From Mumia sp. Pv4-285 (lineage in GTDB: Bacteria; Actinomycetota; Actinomycetes; Propionibacteriales; Nocardioidaceae), in NCBI RefSeq assembly GCF_041320275.1, contig NZ_CP162023.1, positions 3,038,001-3,102,000 of the forward strand: a stretch of DNA of 64,000 nt, read 5' to 3'. Numbering within the stretch: the stretch's first letter is position 1; each line of letters opens with the position of its first letter. The notes below the pieces were generated by a model. That model was not told where the DNA came from and searched no databases. It worked only from the letters and a program-made list of their open reading frames with translations. Shown here piece after piece: positions 51,301 to 58,164 of this stretch. The position numbers and the translations under genes are program-made.

Positions 51301-51976
51301 CGAGGTCGTCGAGGTCGTACGCCGGGCGTCCCTTCTCGCCACCGGCCAGGTGAGCGTCGGTGAGCGCGCCGGAGAGACGGTGATAGCCCTCTTGGCGGCG
51401 TGCGAGCACCAAAAGGTGCGTGCCCTCGGGGTCGGCGCTGGCCTGCCGAGGGCGTGCCTGTCGCGCTGCGCCCTGACCTGATGGGACCTGACCTGGTGAG
51501 CCCCGACCTGATGCGCCCGGACCTGATGCGCCCGGACCTGATGCGCCCTGACCTGATGCGCCCTGGCCGGGTTCGGCGGGTGCCAGTGACAGCTCCGTCC
51601 CGAACACCGTCGGCAAGCCGTGCATCGCGGCCGCCTCCGCCATCCGCACCACACCGTAGAAGCCGTCGTGGTCGGTCAGCGCCAACCCGGTCAGCCGCAG
51701 ACGCACCGCCTCCTCGACCAACGCCTCCGGGCTGCTCGCGCCGTCGAGGAAGCTGAAGTCGGAGTGTGCGTGCAGCTCCGCGTACGGGACGTAGGGCTCG
51801 TCCGGCCCGGCCGCCTCGGGGCCGCCCGCCGTCGGCGGCTCGTACGGACCACGCTTGCGCGAGAACGCCGGCCCGTCACCGCCGTCGGGCTTGTCGAACT
51901 GCTCCTCGGGCAGCAGCCGACCCGACAGCCGGCGCTCGAGCTCCGACCACGGCATGTCCGGGTTGTTGAACCCCAT
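48380..51976 (-). CDS. dnaE2: error-prone DNA polymerase III alpha subunit DnaE2
   Basis: 1198 residues. The PHP domain begins AELHAHSDFSFLDGASSPE (66-84). The polymerase palm carries the acidic motif PDIDVDFDSDRRE (501-513) and CQGRGSAANSAVCYALGI upstream. An OB fold with GGVTFLNLEDETGMLNVI is at the C-terminus; no beta-clamp or tau-binding tail typical of DnaE1 is seen. Two low-complexity inserts occur: G-(Q/P)-G-A-S pentads at about 136-180, and a repeated DLEPLAS segment near 960-985. It synthesises across lesions with ImuB and ImuA'. The ATG at 51976 overlaps a mini-ORF stop. Confidence 0.95.
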   Translation of the reverse strand: MGFNNPDMPWSELERRLSGRLLPEEQFDKPDGGDGPAFSRKRGPYEPPTAGGPEAAGPDEPYVPYAELHAHSDFSFLDGASSPEALVEEAVRLRLTGLALTDHDGFYGVVRMAEAAAMHGLPTVFGTELSLAPAEPGQGASGQGASGPGASGPGASGRGSPGQVPSGQGAARQARPRQASADPEGTHLLVLARRQEGYHRLSGALTDAHLAGGEKGRPAYDLDDLADRLGEHAMVLTGCRKGAVRQALVGRSGTEVDDAAAEKEVRALLDRFGSGNVVVELTDHGDPYDSVRNDALAAIASRLHLPTVATGNVHAATPADRRLAGAVAAVRARRSLDAMDGWLPAAGPPYLRSGAEMARLFARYPGAVERTVEVAADLAFELRRARPRLPKQKVPDGHTPMSWLRELVRKGAAQVYRDAPSSTYERLERELAVIEELDFPGYFLIVHDIVAYAKSRGILCQGRGSAANSAVCYALGITAVDSVKFDLPFERFLSATRDEEPDIDVDFDSDRREEVIQWVYAQYGRHNAAQVANVISYRPKSAVRDMAKALGYSQGQQDAWSKQIDRWSSLPRDEATEDVPEPVLDLAEQLLKAPRHLGIHSGGMVLTDRPVGEVCPIEHARMEDRTVLQWDKDDCAWMGLVKFDLLGLGMLGAIQHTFDIVAEHTGERWDLASIPKEEAGVYDQLCRGDSVGVFQVESRAQIGTLPRLKPRRFYDLVCEIALIRPGPIQGGAVHPFIRRRTGEEKITYLHPVLKPVLERTLGVPLFQEQLMQIAMQVGGCTGDEADLLRRAMGSKRGVEKIERLRATLYAGMAAHGITGDLADEIYLRIEAFASFGFAESHSISFALIVYASTWLRLHYPGAFLAGLLRAQPMGFYSPASLVSDARRHGVEVLRPDVNRSGASADLEPLASADLLDETDLEPLASGPSSHSTTGHDACLDPDQPPVGPFDASIPFDHAWHRRDGRFVVRLGLASVTSVGEDAAERIVAERARRGPYTSMTDLTRRVSLTPAQMEALATAGAFEGFGLSRRQALWAAGPAAQESPDQLEGTAVLGAAPTLPGMSEAETTMADLWATAIAPDSHPMDHMRPAMGVRGVLRVSDLADVEPGRRIEAAGLVTHRQRPATAGGVTFLNLEDETGMLNVICTAGLWARYRRIARDSSALVVRGIVERRDGAINLHADRLERLPITMRTASRDFR
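51475..51564. repeat. six tandem 15-bp repeats inside dnaE2
   Basis: The unit GACCTGATGCGCCCG (or ...CCCT) is repeated at 51505, 51520, 51535 and 51550, with degenerate copies at 51475 and 51490. It encodes the five-residue GPGAS/GQGAS repeats between the PHP domain strands of DnaE2. Confidence 0.9.
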
Positions 51977-52039
51977 CAGCCGGCTCCACGCATCAGTCGG
52001 CGCATCAGCGGGCTCCGCACATCAGTCGGCTCCGCATCA
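51974..52039 (-). other. imuB-dnaE2 junction: chained mini-ORFs with TGATG overlaps
   Basis: TGATG occurs five times (starting on the minus strand at 52039, 52024, 52007, 51995 and 51978). Read in phase, the imuB TGA overlaps an ATG at 52037 that encodes MRSRLMCGAR and ends in a TGA overlapping the ATG at 52005. That ORF encodes MRRLMRGAG and ends in a TGA overlapping the dnaE2 ATG at 51976. The two peptides are similar, so the unit is a tandem duplication. Ribosomes could pass from imuB to dnaE2 by successive reinitiation. Confidence 0.7.
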
Positions 52040-53584
52040 GTCATACCTCGCTTCCACGCACCAGACGCCGTCGCTCACCCGGAGCAGCCACGCGCTCCCG
52101 TCGACGCCGACGACCTGAAAACGTGCCGCACGTGACGCATGCTCGGCGTCCCACCACCGCTCGTCGACCGGCCACGGGCCTGCCCACGCGGCGACGGGCT
52201 GCAGGCCTGTGCCCGAAGAATCCGTGACTCCGAACTGCGCCGGCGCCGCCGTCACCATCCCCCGGGCGCTCACCATCACGGGCTGCCCCGAGGCCCCGAC
52301 CACCCGGGTGGGCCGCGGCGGGTCGTACACCGTGGCAGGCGCAGGCGCAGGCAGGCTCCCCGGCCACGGCGGTGCCACCGCCCGGTCCGGGACGAGCGGG
52401 TCTCCCCACGGCACCAGCGTCCGCCGGTCGGCCGGACCACGACCACCCCCGACGACGGCCGACACCACGGCGTCGCGTCCGAGGATGCTCTGCACCTTCG
52501 ACGCCGCACGATGGACACGCGCATCGGGTCCGCTCCCCCACAGCCCCTCGGCGTGGTCCGTCACCGGGGCCACGTCGGCCGGCACCAGCTTCACCCCGCT
52601 CACCGGTGCTGCCACCGCTGACGAGGCTCCTGCCTGGAGCTGCCAGCGGACGCGGTCGACGAGATCGCCGGCGTCGAACCAGCGCGGATGCAGCCACTGC
52701 CGCTCCGAGGTCTCCCCCCGGTCGGTGTGCACCTCCACCCAGACGCTGGTGCAGACCAGCTGCCGCTCGGCGATGTCGGAGACGAACGCCTCGGCCGTCC
52801 GACGGACGCTGAACGCGACCGCCTCGGCGTCCTCCAACGGCGGCTCGAACGTCACCTCGCGCTCGAGGTCGGAGGGAGGTCGACGGGCCGCGAAAGGCCG
52901 GTCGTCGACACCGCGGGCGAGCCGGTGCGCGAGAGCGCCGTCCGGCCCGAACCGGGTCAGGACGTCTGCGGAGCGCAGTGCCGCGAACGCCCCGAGAGTG
53001 CGGAGCCCGAGCCGTTGCAGAAGGCTCACCAGCTCAGGCCTGTCGAGGACTCCCACCGGCAGGTCAGCGAGGAAGGCGGCGGACTCCCCGGGCGGCACCA
53101 CGACGCTGTCCTGGGCGAGCGCCTGCCGCGCAGCCTGCTCCGCGGCGAAGACCGCGTCGGCGATGCCGAACCGGACGTCGTCGACGCCGTGCCCCACCAG
53201 GCACTCCGCGAGCACGGCAGCCGCGTGCTGCTCACCGCCGAAGTAGCGTCCCGGACCTGCCACGCGTACGGCGCAGGTGCCGGGACGCAAGGGCTGTACC
53301 CCGGGCGCGATCTCCTCGATCGACGCGAGGATCGGCTCGAACGCGCGTACGTCCAGACCCGGGTCGTAGTCGAGCGTCACCAGGTCGGGGCAGCGCGCCT
53401 GCGCGTCACGCATCCGCTGACCACGGCGTACGCCCTCGGCGCGCGCCGACATGGAGCACGCCCGCACCTCGCCGTGCTCGAACAGGGCGACCGGTGCACC
53501 CCGTGGGAGGTCGATGCCGGCAGCGGTGTGGCGTACTGCTCGAACCGGCCAGTCGGGGCACCACACCACGAGCGTGCGTGCCAT
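52037..53584 (-). CDS. imuB: mutasome Y-family polymerase-like protein ImuB
   Basis: 515 residues. The N-terminus MARTLVVWCPDWPVRAVRH is the Y-family-like start, with the WCPDWP segment seen in ImuB proteins in which the catalytic acidic residues are not conserved. It shows GQRMRDAQARCPDL, the palm/finger core, the HhH-like SLLQRLGLRTLGAFAAL, and a C-terminal adaptor region ending ARFQVVGVDGSAWLLRVSDG. ImuB links DnaE2 and ImuA' to the sliding clamp. ATG at 53584 shares a base with the ImuA' stop (TGATG). Confidence 0.93.
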   Translation of the reverse strand: MARTLVVWCPDWPVRAVRHTAAGIDLPRGAPVALFEHGEVRACSMSARAEGVRRGQRMRDAQARCPDLVTLDYDPGLDVRAFEPILASIEEIAPGVQPLRPGTCAVRVAGPGRYFGGEQHAAAVLAECLVGHGVDDVRFGIADAVFAAEQAARQALAQDSVVVPPGESAAFLADLPVGVLDRPELVSLLQRLGLRTLGAFAALRSADVLTRFGPDGALAHRLARGVDDRPFAARRPPSDLEREVTFEPPLEDAEAVAFSVRRTAEAFVSDIAERQLVCTSVWVEVHTDRGETSERQWLHPRWFDAGDLVDRVRWQLQAGASSAVAAPVSGVKLVPADVAPVTDHAEGLWGSGPDARVHRAASKVQSILGRDAVVSAVVGGGRGPADRRTLVPWGDPLVPDRAVAPPWPGSLPAPAPATVYDPPRPTRVVGASGQPVMVSARGMVTAAPAQFGVTDSSGTGLQPVAAWAGPWPVDERWWDAEHASRAARFQVVGVDGSAWLLRVSDGVWCVEARYD

Positions 53585-54315
53585 CAGCTCGCCATCCCGT
53601 AGTCGGTCGCGGGCACAGCATCGAGGGGCACAGCATCGAGGGACACAGCATCGAGGGGTACGGGGCTCGTGGGCACGGGGCTCGCGGGCACGGCGTCGAA
53701 AGCTGGTTCGACGCTCGCGTCCAGCCACAGGTGGGTCCGGTGCGGCCGCCCCCAGCGTCCCGTCGCGGTGACCGTGACGTGACGTCGTCCCAGGTGCCCG
53801 TGCCCCGCGCCCACGCCCGTCCAGGAGCTCTCGGTGACCTCGAGGCGCCCCGCAGGACGTGGCCACGCACCGGCGTGCGGTGTCAGGGCGAGCAGCGTGG
53901 TCGCGTGCTGGCGTAGCCGAGCCACGATCCGCTGTGCCTCGACGTCGCGGACGGTCAGCGGCGGGCGTACGACGATCGCGTCCGTGACGTCTGCGAGCGT
54001 GCTGACCACGTGCGGCCAGTGCTCTCCGGGCGCAGGCACGAGCATGGTCCGGTCGAGGGCGACACCGAACGCCTCGGCAGCCTCTGCTCCCATCTCGGGC
54101 ACGCCGACCACGGCGCACCAGGCCCCCTCCGAAGAAGGTCCGGCCGCCAGGGCAAGGGCGAGGGCGAGGGACCCGGTCACCTCGTACGCGGCGCCGCGCA
54201 GCAGCCCACCGGGGACTATCCGGTCCAGTGCGGGCAACGCAGGGAGCCGGTCCCGCGCGGGGGTCGAGCCCTCCATCGCGCGTACCTGAGCAGCCAACTG
54301 GTCGAGAAGCGTCAC
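53584..54315 (-). CDS. imuA': mutasome RecA-like protein ImuA'
   Basis: 243 residues. The RecA/SulA-like core starts PALDRIVPGGLLRGAAYEVTG, but the Walker A GxxxxGKT is missing, as expected for the actinobacterial ImuA' type. WCAVVGVPEMGAEAAEAFGV and IVVRPPLTVRDVEAQRIVAR are typical. The C-terminus carries pentad repeats (PVPLDAVSLDAVPLDAVP) encoded by 15-bp DNA repeats. GTG at 54315; GAGGA abuts it and a LexA box is 11 bases upstream, so the transcript may be leaderless. First gene of the SOS mutasome operon. Confidence 0.9.
   Translation of the reverse strand: MTLLDQLAAQVRAMEGSTPARDRLPALPALDRIVPGGLLRGAAYEVTGSLALALALAAGPSSEGAWCAVVGVPEMGAEAAEAFGVALDRTMLVPAPGEHWPHVVSTLADVTDAIVVRPPLTVRDVEAQRIVARLRQHATTLLALTPHAGAWPRPAGRLEVTESSWTGVGAGHGHLGRRHVTVTATGRWGRPHRTHLWLDASVEPAFDAVPASPVPTSPVPLDAVSLDAVPLDAVPATDYGMAS
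53614..53688. repeat. 15-bp tandem repeats in the 3' end of imuA'
   Basis: CACAGCATCGAGGGG is repeated at 53614, 53629 and 53644 with one base change, followed by two diverged 15-bp units (about 53659-53688) containing GGGGCTCG. They encode the repeated (S/P)LDAV and SPVP pentads. Confidence 0.88.
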
Positions 54316-54325
54316 TCCTCAATGT

Positions 54326-54341
54326 TCGAACACATGTTCGA
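54326..54341 (-). promoter_or_regulatory. LexA-binding SOS box
   Basis: TCGAAC-ACAT-GTTCGA is a perfect match to the actinobacterial SOS box (TCGAAC-N4-GTTCGA). It lies 11 bases upstream of the imuA' GTG, over the promoter, so LexA would repress imuA'-imuB-dnaE2 until DNA damage. Confidence 0.95.
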
Positions 54342-54372
54342 CAGAGTCAACTGGGAGCCGACCCTCGAGACA

Positions 54373-54424
54373 GCGGTGCCCCCGCCGTCACTCCCGCACA
54401 GCGGGGTGGCGGCGAGGGCACCGG
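54373..54424 (-). terminator. hairpin ending the peptide ABC operon
   Basis: GGTGCCC (54375-54381) pairs with GGGCACC (54416-54422), with an inner CCGCCG/CGGCGG pairing. It lies just downstream of the ATPase stop at 54433 on the minus strand and upstream of the SOS promoter, insulating one from the other. Confidence 0.65.
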
Positions 54425-54432
54425 CTCAGCGT

Positions 54433-56139
54433 TCAGGCAGAGGCGAGCAGATCCCGCCCCGGGATGGCGTCGAGCAGCTTGCGTGTGTAGCTCTGACGCG
54501 GATCGTCGAACACCTCGTTGACGCTCGCGGCCTCCACGATCTTGCCGTTCTGCATCACCAGCACGTCGTCGGCGATCTGGCGGACCACCGCGAGGTCGTG
54601 CGTGATGAACAGGTAGCTCAGACCCATCTCGGCCTGGAGATCGTTGAGCAGCTCCAGGATCTGGGCCTGGACCAGCACGTCGAGCGCAGAGACCGCCTCG
54701 TCGAGGACCACGACCTCCGGCTCGAGCGCCAGAGCACGCGCGATCGCGACACGCTGACGCTGACCACCGGACAGCTCGTTGGGGTAGCGCCGCATGAGCG
54801 ACGTGGGCAACGAGACCTTCTCGAGCAGGTCACGGACCTTGGCCTCGCGCTCCTCCGCCGACCCGATCCCGTGGGTCGACAGCGGCTCCTCGATGGACTT
54901 GTAGATCGAGTACATCGGGTCCAGCGACGCGTACGGGTTCTGGAACACCGGCTGCATCTGTCGACGCAGCGCCATCTGACGCTTGCCCTTCAGCTGCGAG
55001 GTGTCGTACCCGTCGAACAGGACAGTGCCCTCGGTGGGCTGGAGCAGCCCGAGGACCATCCTCGCCACCGTGGACTTGCCCGAACCGGACTCCCCCACGA
55101 TCGCCGTGGTGGTGCCACGAGGCAGCGTGAACGTCACGTCGTCGACCGCACGCAGCTCGGTCTTGCGCCACGGACGGTCGCCCGGAAGGTTGAACACCTT
55201 CGTCAGGCCCTCGACGACGATGATCTCGTTCTCGCCCTTGCCGACGACACCCTTCGCGGTCGCCACCTCGGCCGCGATCTCGCCTGCGGTCTGCACCGCC
55301 TGCTCGCGGACCTCCTCGCGCGCCTTGACCGACGAGAGCCGCTGCGAGGCGATCGACGGAGCCGACGACACGAGCCGCTTCGTGTACGGGTGCTCGGGGT
55401 TCTTGAGGATCTCGAGCGCCGGTCCGGACTCGACGACCGAGCCGCGGTACATCACCACGATGTGGTCGGCACGCTCGGCGGCGAGGCCGAGGTCGTGCGT
55501 GATCAGCAGGACGGCCGTGCCCAGCTCGTCGGTCAGCCCGTCGAGGTGGTCGAGGATCTGCTTCTGCACCGTCACGTCGAGCGCCGACGTGGGCTCGTCG
55601 GCGATGAGCAGCTTCGGACGGGCCGCCAGTCCCATCGCGATGAGAGCACGCTGACGCATGCCGCCCGAGAACTCGTGAGGATACTGGCGCGCGCGACGAT
55701 CGACGTCGCTCAGGCCGGCCTCCGTGAGGAGCGCGAGCACCGCGCGGTCGGCGTCCTTGCCCTTGGCGATGTCGTTGGCGATCAGGGCTTCCTTGATCTG
55801 GTCCCCGACTCGCCACAGCGGGTTCAGGTTGGTCATCGGGTCCTGCGGGACGAGACCGATCTGGTCGCCGCGCAGGGCCACGAAGTCCTTCTTGCTCGAC
55901 GTCGCGATGTTCTTGCCGTCGAACAGGATCTCTCCGCCGGTGACCTTGCCGGTGCCGGGGAGCAGGCCGATGATCGCGTGCGCGGTCGTCGACTTGCCCG
56001 ACCCCGACTCGCCCACGATGGCGACCGTCTGACCGGGGTAGACGGTCAGGTTCGCGGCACGGACTGCCGGGACGGCCTTCTTGTCGGAGTAGAAGGCGAC
56101 ATCGAGGTCACGGACCTCGAGGAGTGGCTGCTGGCTCAT
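54433..56139 (-). CDS. oligopeptide ABC transporter, fused two-domain ATP-binding protein (OppDF/DppDF type)
   Basis: 568 residues with two full ABC ATPases in one chain. The first (about 5-255) has Walker A GESGSGKST, signature FSGGMRQRA, Walker B LLIADEPTSALD. The second (about 310-560) has GESGSGKST, LSGGQRQRVAIA and VVLDEAVSALDVLV, where the second Walker B shows DEAVS rather than DEPTS. ATG at 56139 overlaps the upstream permease stop as ATGA. Powers import through the two permeases encoded upstream. Confidence 0.93.
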   Translation of the reverse strand: MSQQPLLEVRDLDVAFYSDKKAVPAVRAANLTVYPGQTVAIVGESGSGKSTTAHAIIGLLPGTGKVTGGEILFDGKNIATSSKKDFVALRGDQIGLVPQDPMTNLNPLWRVGDQIKEALIANDIAKGKDADRAVLALLTEAGLSDVDRRARQYPHEFSGGMRQRALIAMGLAARPKLLIADEPTSALDVTVQKQILDHLDGLTDELGTAVLLITHDLGLAAERADHIVVMYRGSVVESGPALEILKNPEHPYTKRLVSSAPSIASQRLSSVKAREEVREQAVQTAGEIAAEVATAKGVVGKGENEIIVVEGLTKVFNLPGDRPWRKTELRAVDDVTFTLPRGTTTAIVGESGSGKSTVARMVLGLLQPTEGTVLFDGYDTSQLKGKRQMALRRQMQPVFQNPYASLDPMYSIYKSIEEPLSTHGIGSAEEREAKVRDLLEKVSLPTSLMRRYPNELSGGQRQRVAIARALALEPEVVVLDEAVSALDVLVQAQILELLNDLQAEMGLSYLFITHDLAVVRQIADDVLVMQNGKIVEAASVNEVFDDPRQSYTRKLLDAIPGRDLLASA

Positions 56140-57110
56140 CGCTTCCTCTCCTTCGGGTCGAGCGCATCGCGGACGGCATCACCGAGCAGGATGAAGCTGA
56201 GCACGGTGAGGACCAGTGCGGTCACCGGGACGAACATGACGTTGAGCGAGGTGCCCGAACGGACGAGCTCCTGCGCCGAGCTGATGTCGTTGCCCCAGGA
56301 GATCACCGAGAACGGCAGACCGAGTCCCAGGAACGACAGCGTCGCCTCCGCGACGATGAAGATGCCGAGCGACACGGTCGAGGTGACGATCACCGGCGAG
56401 AGTGCGTTGGGCACGATGTGGCGCCACAGGTTGCGCTGGTTCGTCGCACCGATCGCTCGCGCCGCGTCCACGAACTCGTAGTTCTTCACCTCGAGGACGG
56501 AGCCGCGCATGATGCGGGTGATCTGCGGCCAGCCGAACAGGCCCAGCGCGGCGACGACCGCGAGGACGCCGCCCCAGAAGCCGCGGTCCGGGAACCAGTT
56601 GTTGACGGCCGAGAGGCAGACGATCGCGGCGAGCAGCAGCGGGATCGCGAAGAAGATGTCGCTGATACGAGAGATGAACGTGTCCGACAGACCGCCCTTG
56701 AAGCCGGCGAAAGCACCGGTGAGGCCACCGAGCCCCGCCACGACGAGCGTGGTCAGCACGCCGACGGCGACCGAGGCACGCGCTCCGTACAGGGTCCGTG
56801 CCCACACGTCGCAGCCCTGCTTGTCGTAACCGAACGGATGACCGGACTCGGCCGGGCTCAGGCTGTTGCTCAGCTCGCAGAAGCGCGGGTCGGCGTTCGT
56901 GAACAGACCCGGGGCGATGATGACGATCGCGAGGATGGTCAGCAGCACCGACGACGCCCAGAACATCGGGTTCCTGCGGAGCTGCTTCCACGCCTCCTTC
57001 CACTGGCTGGCCGGCGCCTCGTCCACCTGGACGGAGTCGACCGCCGCGAGCGGGGTCTCGTCGATCGGGGCGACATAGCGCTCCTGCCCCGGGAGCGTGG
57101 GCTTAGGCAT
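56136..57110 (-). CDS. oligopeptide ABC transporter permease (OppC/DppC type)
   Basis: 324 residues. A cytoplasmic N-terminus, a first membrane helix near 52-72, a periplasmic loop of about 50 residues and five further helices match DppC. The ATPase-docking EAA loop is FVDAARAIGATNQRNLWRHIVPN. GYDKQGCDVWARTLYGAR is the family marker. It overlaps the OppB-type gene by eight bases and the ATPase gene by four. Confidence 0.92.
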   Translation of the reverse strand: MPKPTLPGQERYVAPIDETPLAAVDSVQVDEAPASQWKEAWKQLRRNPMFWASSVLLTILAIVIIAPGLFTNADPRFCELSNSLSPAESGHPFGYDKQGCDVWARTLYGARASVAVGVLTTLVVAGLGGLTGAFAGFKGGLSDTFISRISDIFFAIPLLLAAIVCLSAVNNWFPDRGFWGGVLAVVAALGLFGWPQITRIMRGSVLEVKNYEFVDAARAIGATNQRNLWRHIVPNALSPVIVTSTVSLGIFIVAEATLSFLGLGLPFSVISWGNDISSAQELVRSGTSLNVMFVPVTALVLTVLSFILLGDAVRDALDPKERKR

Positions 57111-58029
57111 AACGGATCCTTGGGTCGAGCCAGGCGTAGAGCAGGTCGACGATCAGCGAGGTGAGCACGTAGACGAGCACCATGATCGTCACCACAGAGA
57201 CGATCGTCGGTGTCTCGCCACGCTTGATCGCGTTGAAGGCGAGGTTGCCGATGCCCGGGATGTTGAAGATGCCCTCCGTCACGATCGCGCCGGCCATGAG
57301 CGCGCCCAGGTCGGCGCCGAGGAAGGTCACCGTCGGGATGAGCGAGTTGCGCAGCACGTGCCGTCGCACCACGACGCCCTCCGACAGCCCCTTGGCGCGG
57401 GCAGTGCGTACGTGGTCGGCCGTGAGGTTGGCGGCGACCGAGGTCCTCGTCAGCCTCACGATGTACGCGAAGGAGACGAGGGCAAGGACTATCGCGGGCA
57501 GCAGCAGGTTGTAGAACGACGTGTTGCCGCCGACGGTCGGCGGGAACCAACCGAGCTTGACGCCGAAGATCAGCTGCATGACGAAGCCGAACACGAAGAT
57601 CGGGACCGCGATCACGAGCAGCGACGTGACGAGCATCGTCGAGTCGAAGAGCTTGCCCTTGCGGAGGCCGGCGATCGTGCCGGCGACGATGCCCAGGACG
57701 GCCTCGATCACGAGGGCCATGAGGGCGAGCTTGATGGTGACCGGGAAGGCGTCGGCGACGAGGTCGCTGACGTCGCGTCCGGTGAACGACTGACCGAAGT
57801 CCAAGGTGATGGCGCCCTTGAGGAAGAGCAGCCACTGCATGAGGAAGGGTTCGTCGAAGTTGTACTGGGCCCGGACCTGTTCGATGACGGAGTCGGAGAC
57901 GGGCTTGTCGCCGAAGATCGCACGAATCGGGTCACCAGGCCGGAGGAAGACGAGCGCATAGATCAGCAGCGTCGACCCGAGGATGACGGGGATCGTCTGC
58001 AAGATGCGCCGCGCGGCATACCACCACAT
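57103..58029 (-). CDS. oligopeptide ABC transporter permease (OppB/DppB type)
   Basis: 308 residues with six membrane helices. It begins WWYAARRILQTIPVILGSTL, contains the family marker LRPGDP, and the EAA loop HVRTARAKGLSEGVVVRRHV. It follows the binding-protein gene after 135 bases that contain a very stable hairpin. Forms the transmembrane pore with the OppC-type protein. Confidence 0.92.
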   Translation of the reverse strand: MWWYAARRILQTIPVILGSTLLIYALVFLRPGDPIRAIFGDKPVSDSVIEQVRAQYNFDEPFLMQWLLFLKGAITLDFGQSFTGRDVSDLVADAFPVTIKLALMALVIEAVLGIVAGTIAGLRKGKLFDSTMLVTSLLVIAVPIFVFGFVMQLIFGVKLGWFPPTVGGNTSFYNLLLPAIVLALVSFAYIVRLTRTSVAANLTADHVRTARAKGLSEGVVVRRHVLRNSLIPTVTFLGADLGALMAGAIVTEGIFNIPGIGNLAFNAIKRGETPTIVSVVTIMVLVYVLTSLIVDLLYAWLDPRIRYA

Positions 58030-58100
58030 CAGTGGCCTCCTACGGAATGGTTAAAAGGTATCAGGCCACTGACACCGATCGGGTGCCGTTGACCCGCGCA

Positions 58101-58143
58101 GGGTCACGCGGGGGCAGCGCCGTGGCGCTGACCCCGCGTGACC
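58101..58143 (-). terminator. stable hairpin between binding-protein and permease genes
   Basis: GGTCACGCGGGG (58102-58113) pairs perfectly with CCCCGCGTGACC (58132-58143), and an inner CAGCGCC/GGCGCTG adds seven more pairs. It lies 22 bases after the binding-protein stop. Partial termination or 3'-end protection would give more binding protein than permease. Confidence 0.75.
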
Positions 58144-58164
58144 TGCATTGCGGTCGTGTGCGAT

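Noticed and set aside
51475-51564. CRISPR-like or intein insertion in dnaE2
   Set aside because: Uninterrupted 15-bp tandem repeats encode a simple Gly/Ser/Ala loop; there are no splicing motifs or spacers.
53584-54315. ImuA' as a broken RecA because Walker A is missing
   Set aside because: Actinobacterial ImuA' proteins lack the Walker A motif; the frame is intact and the operon context is complete.
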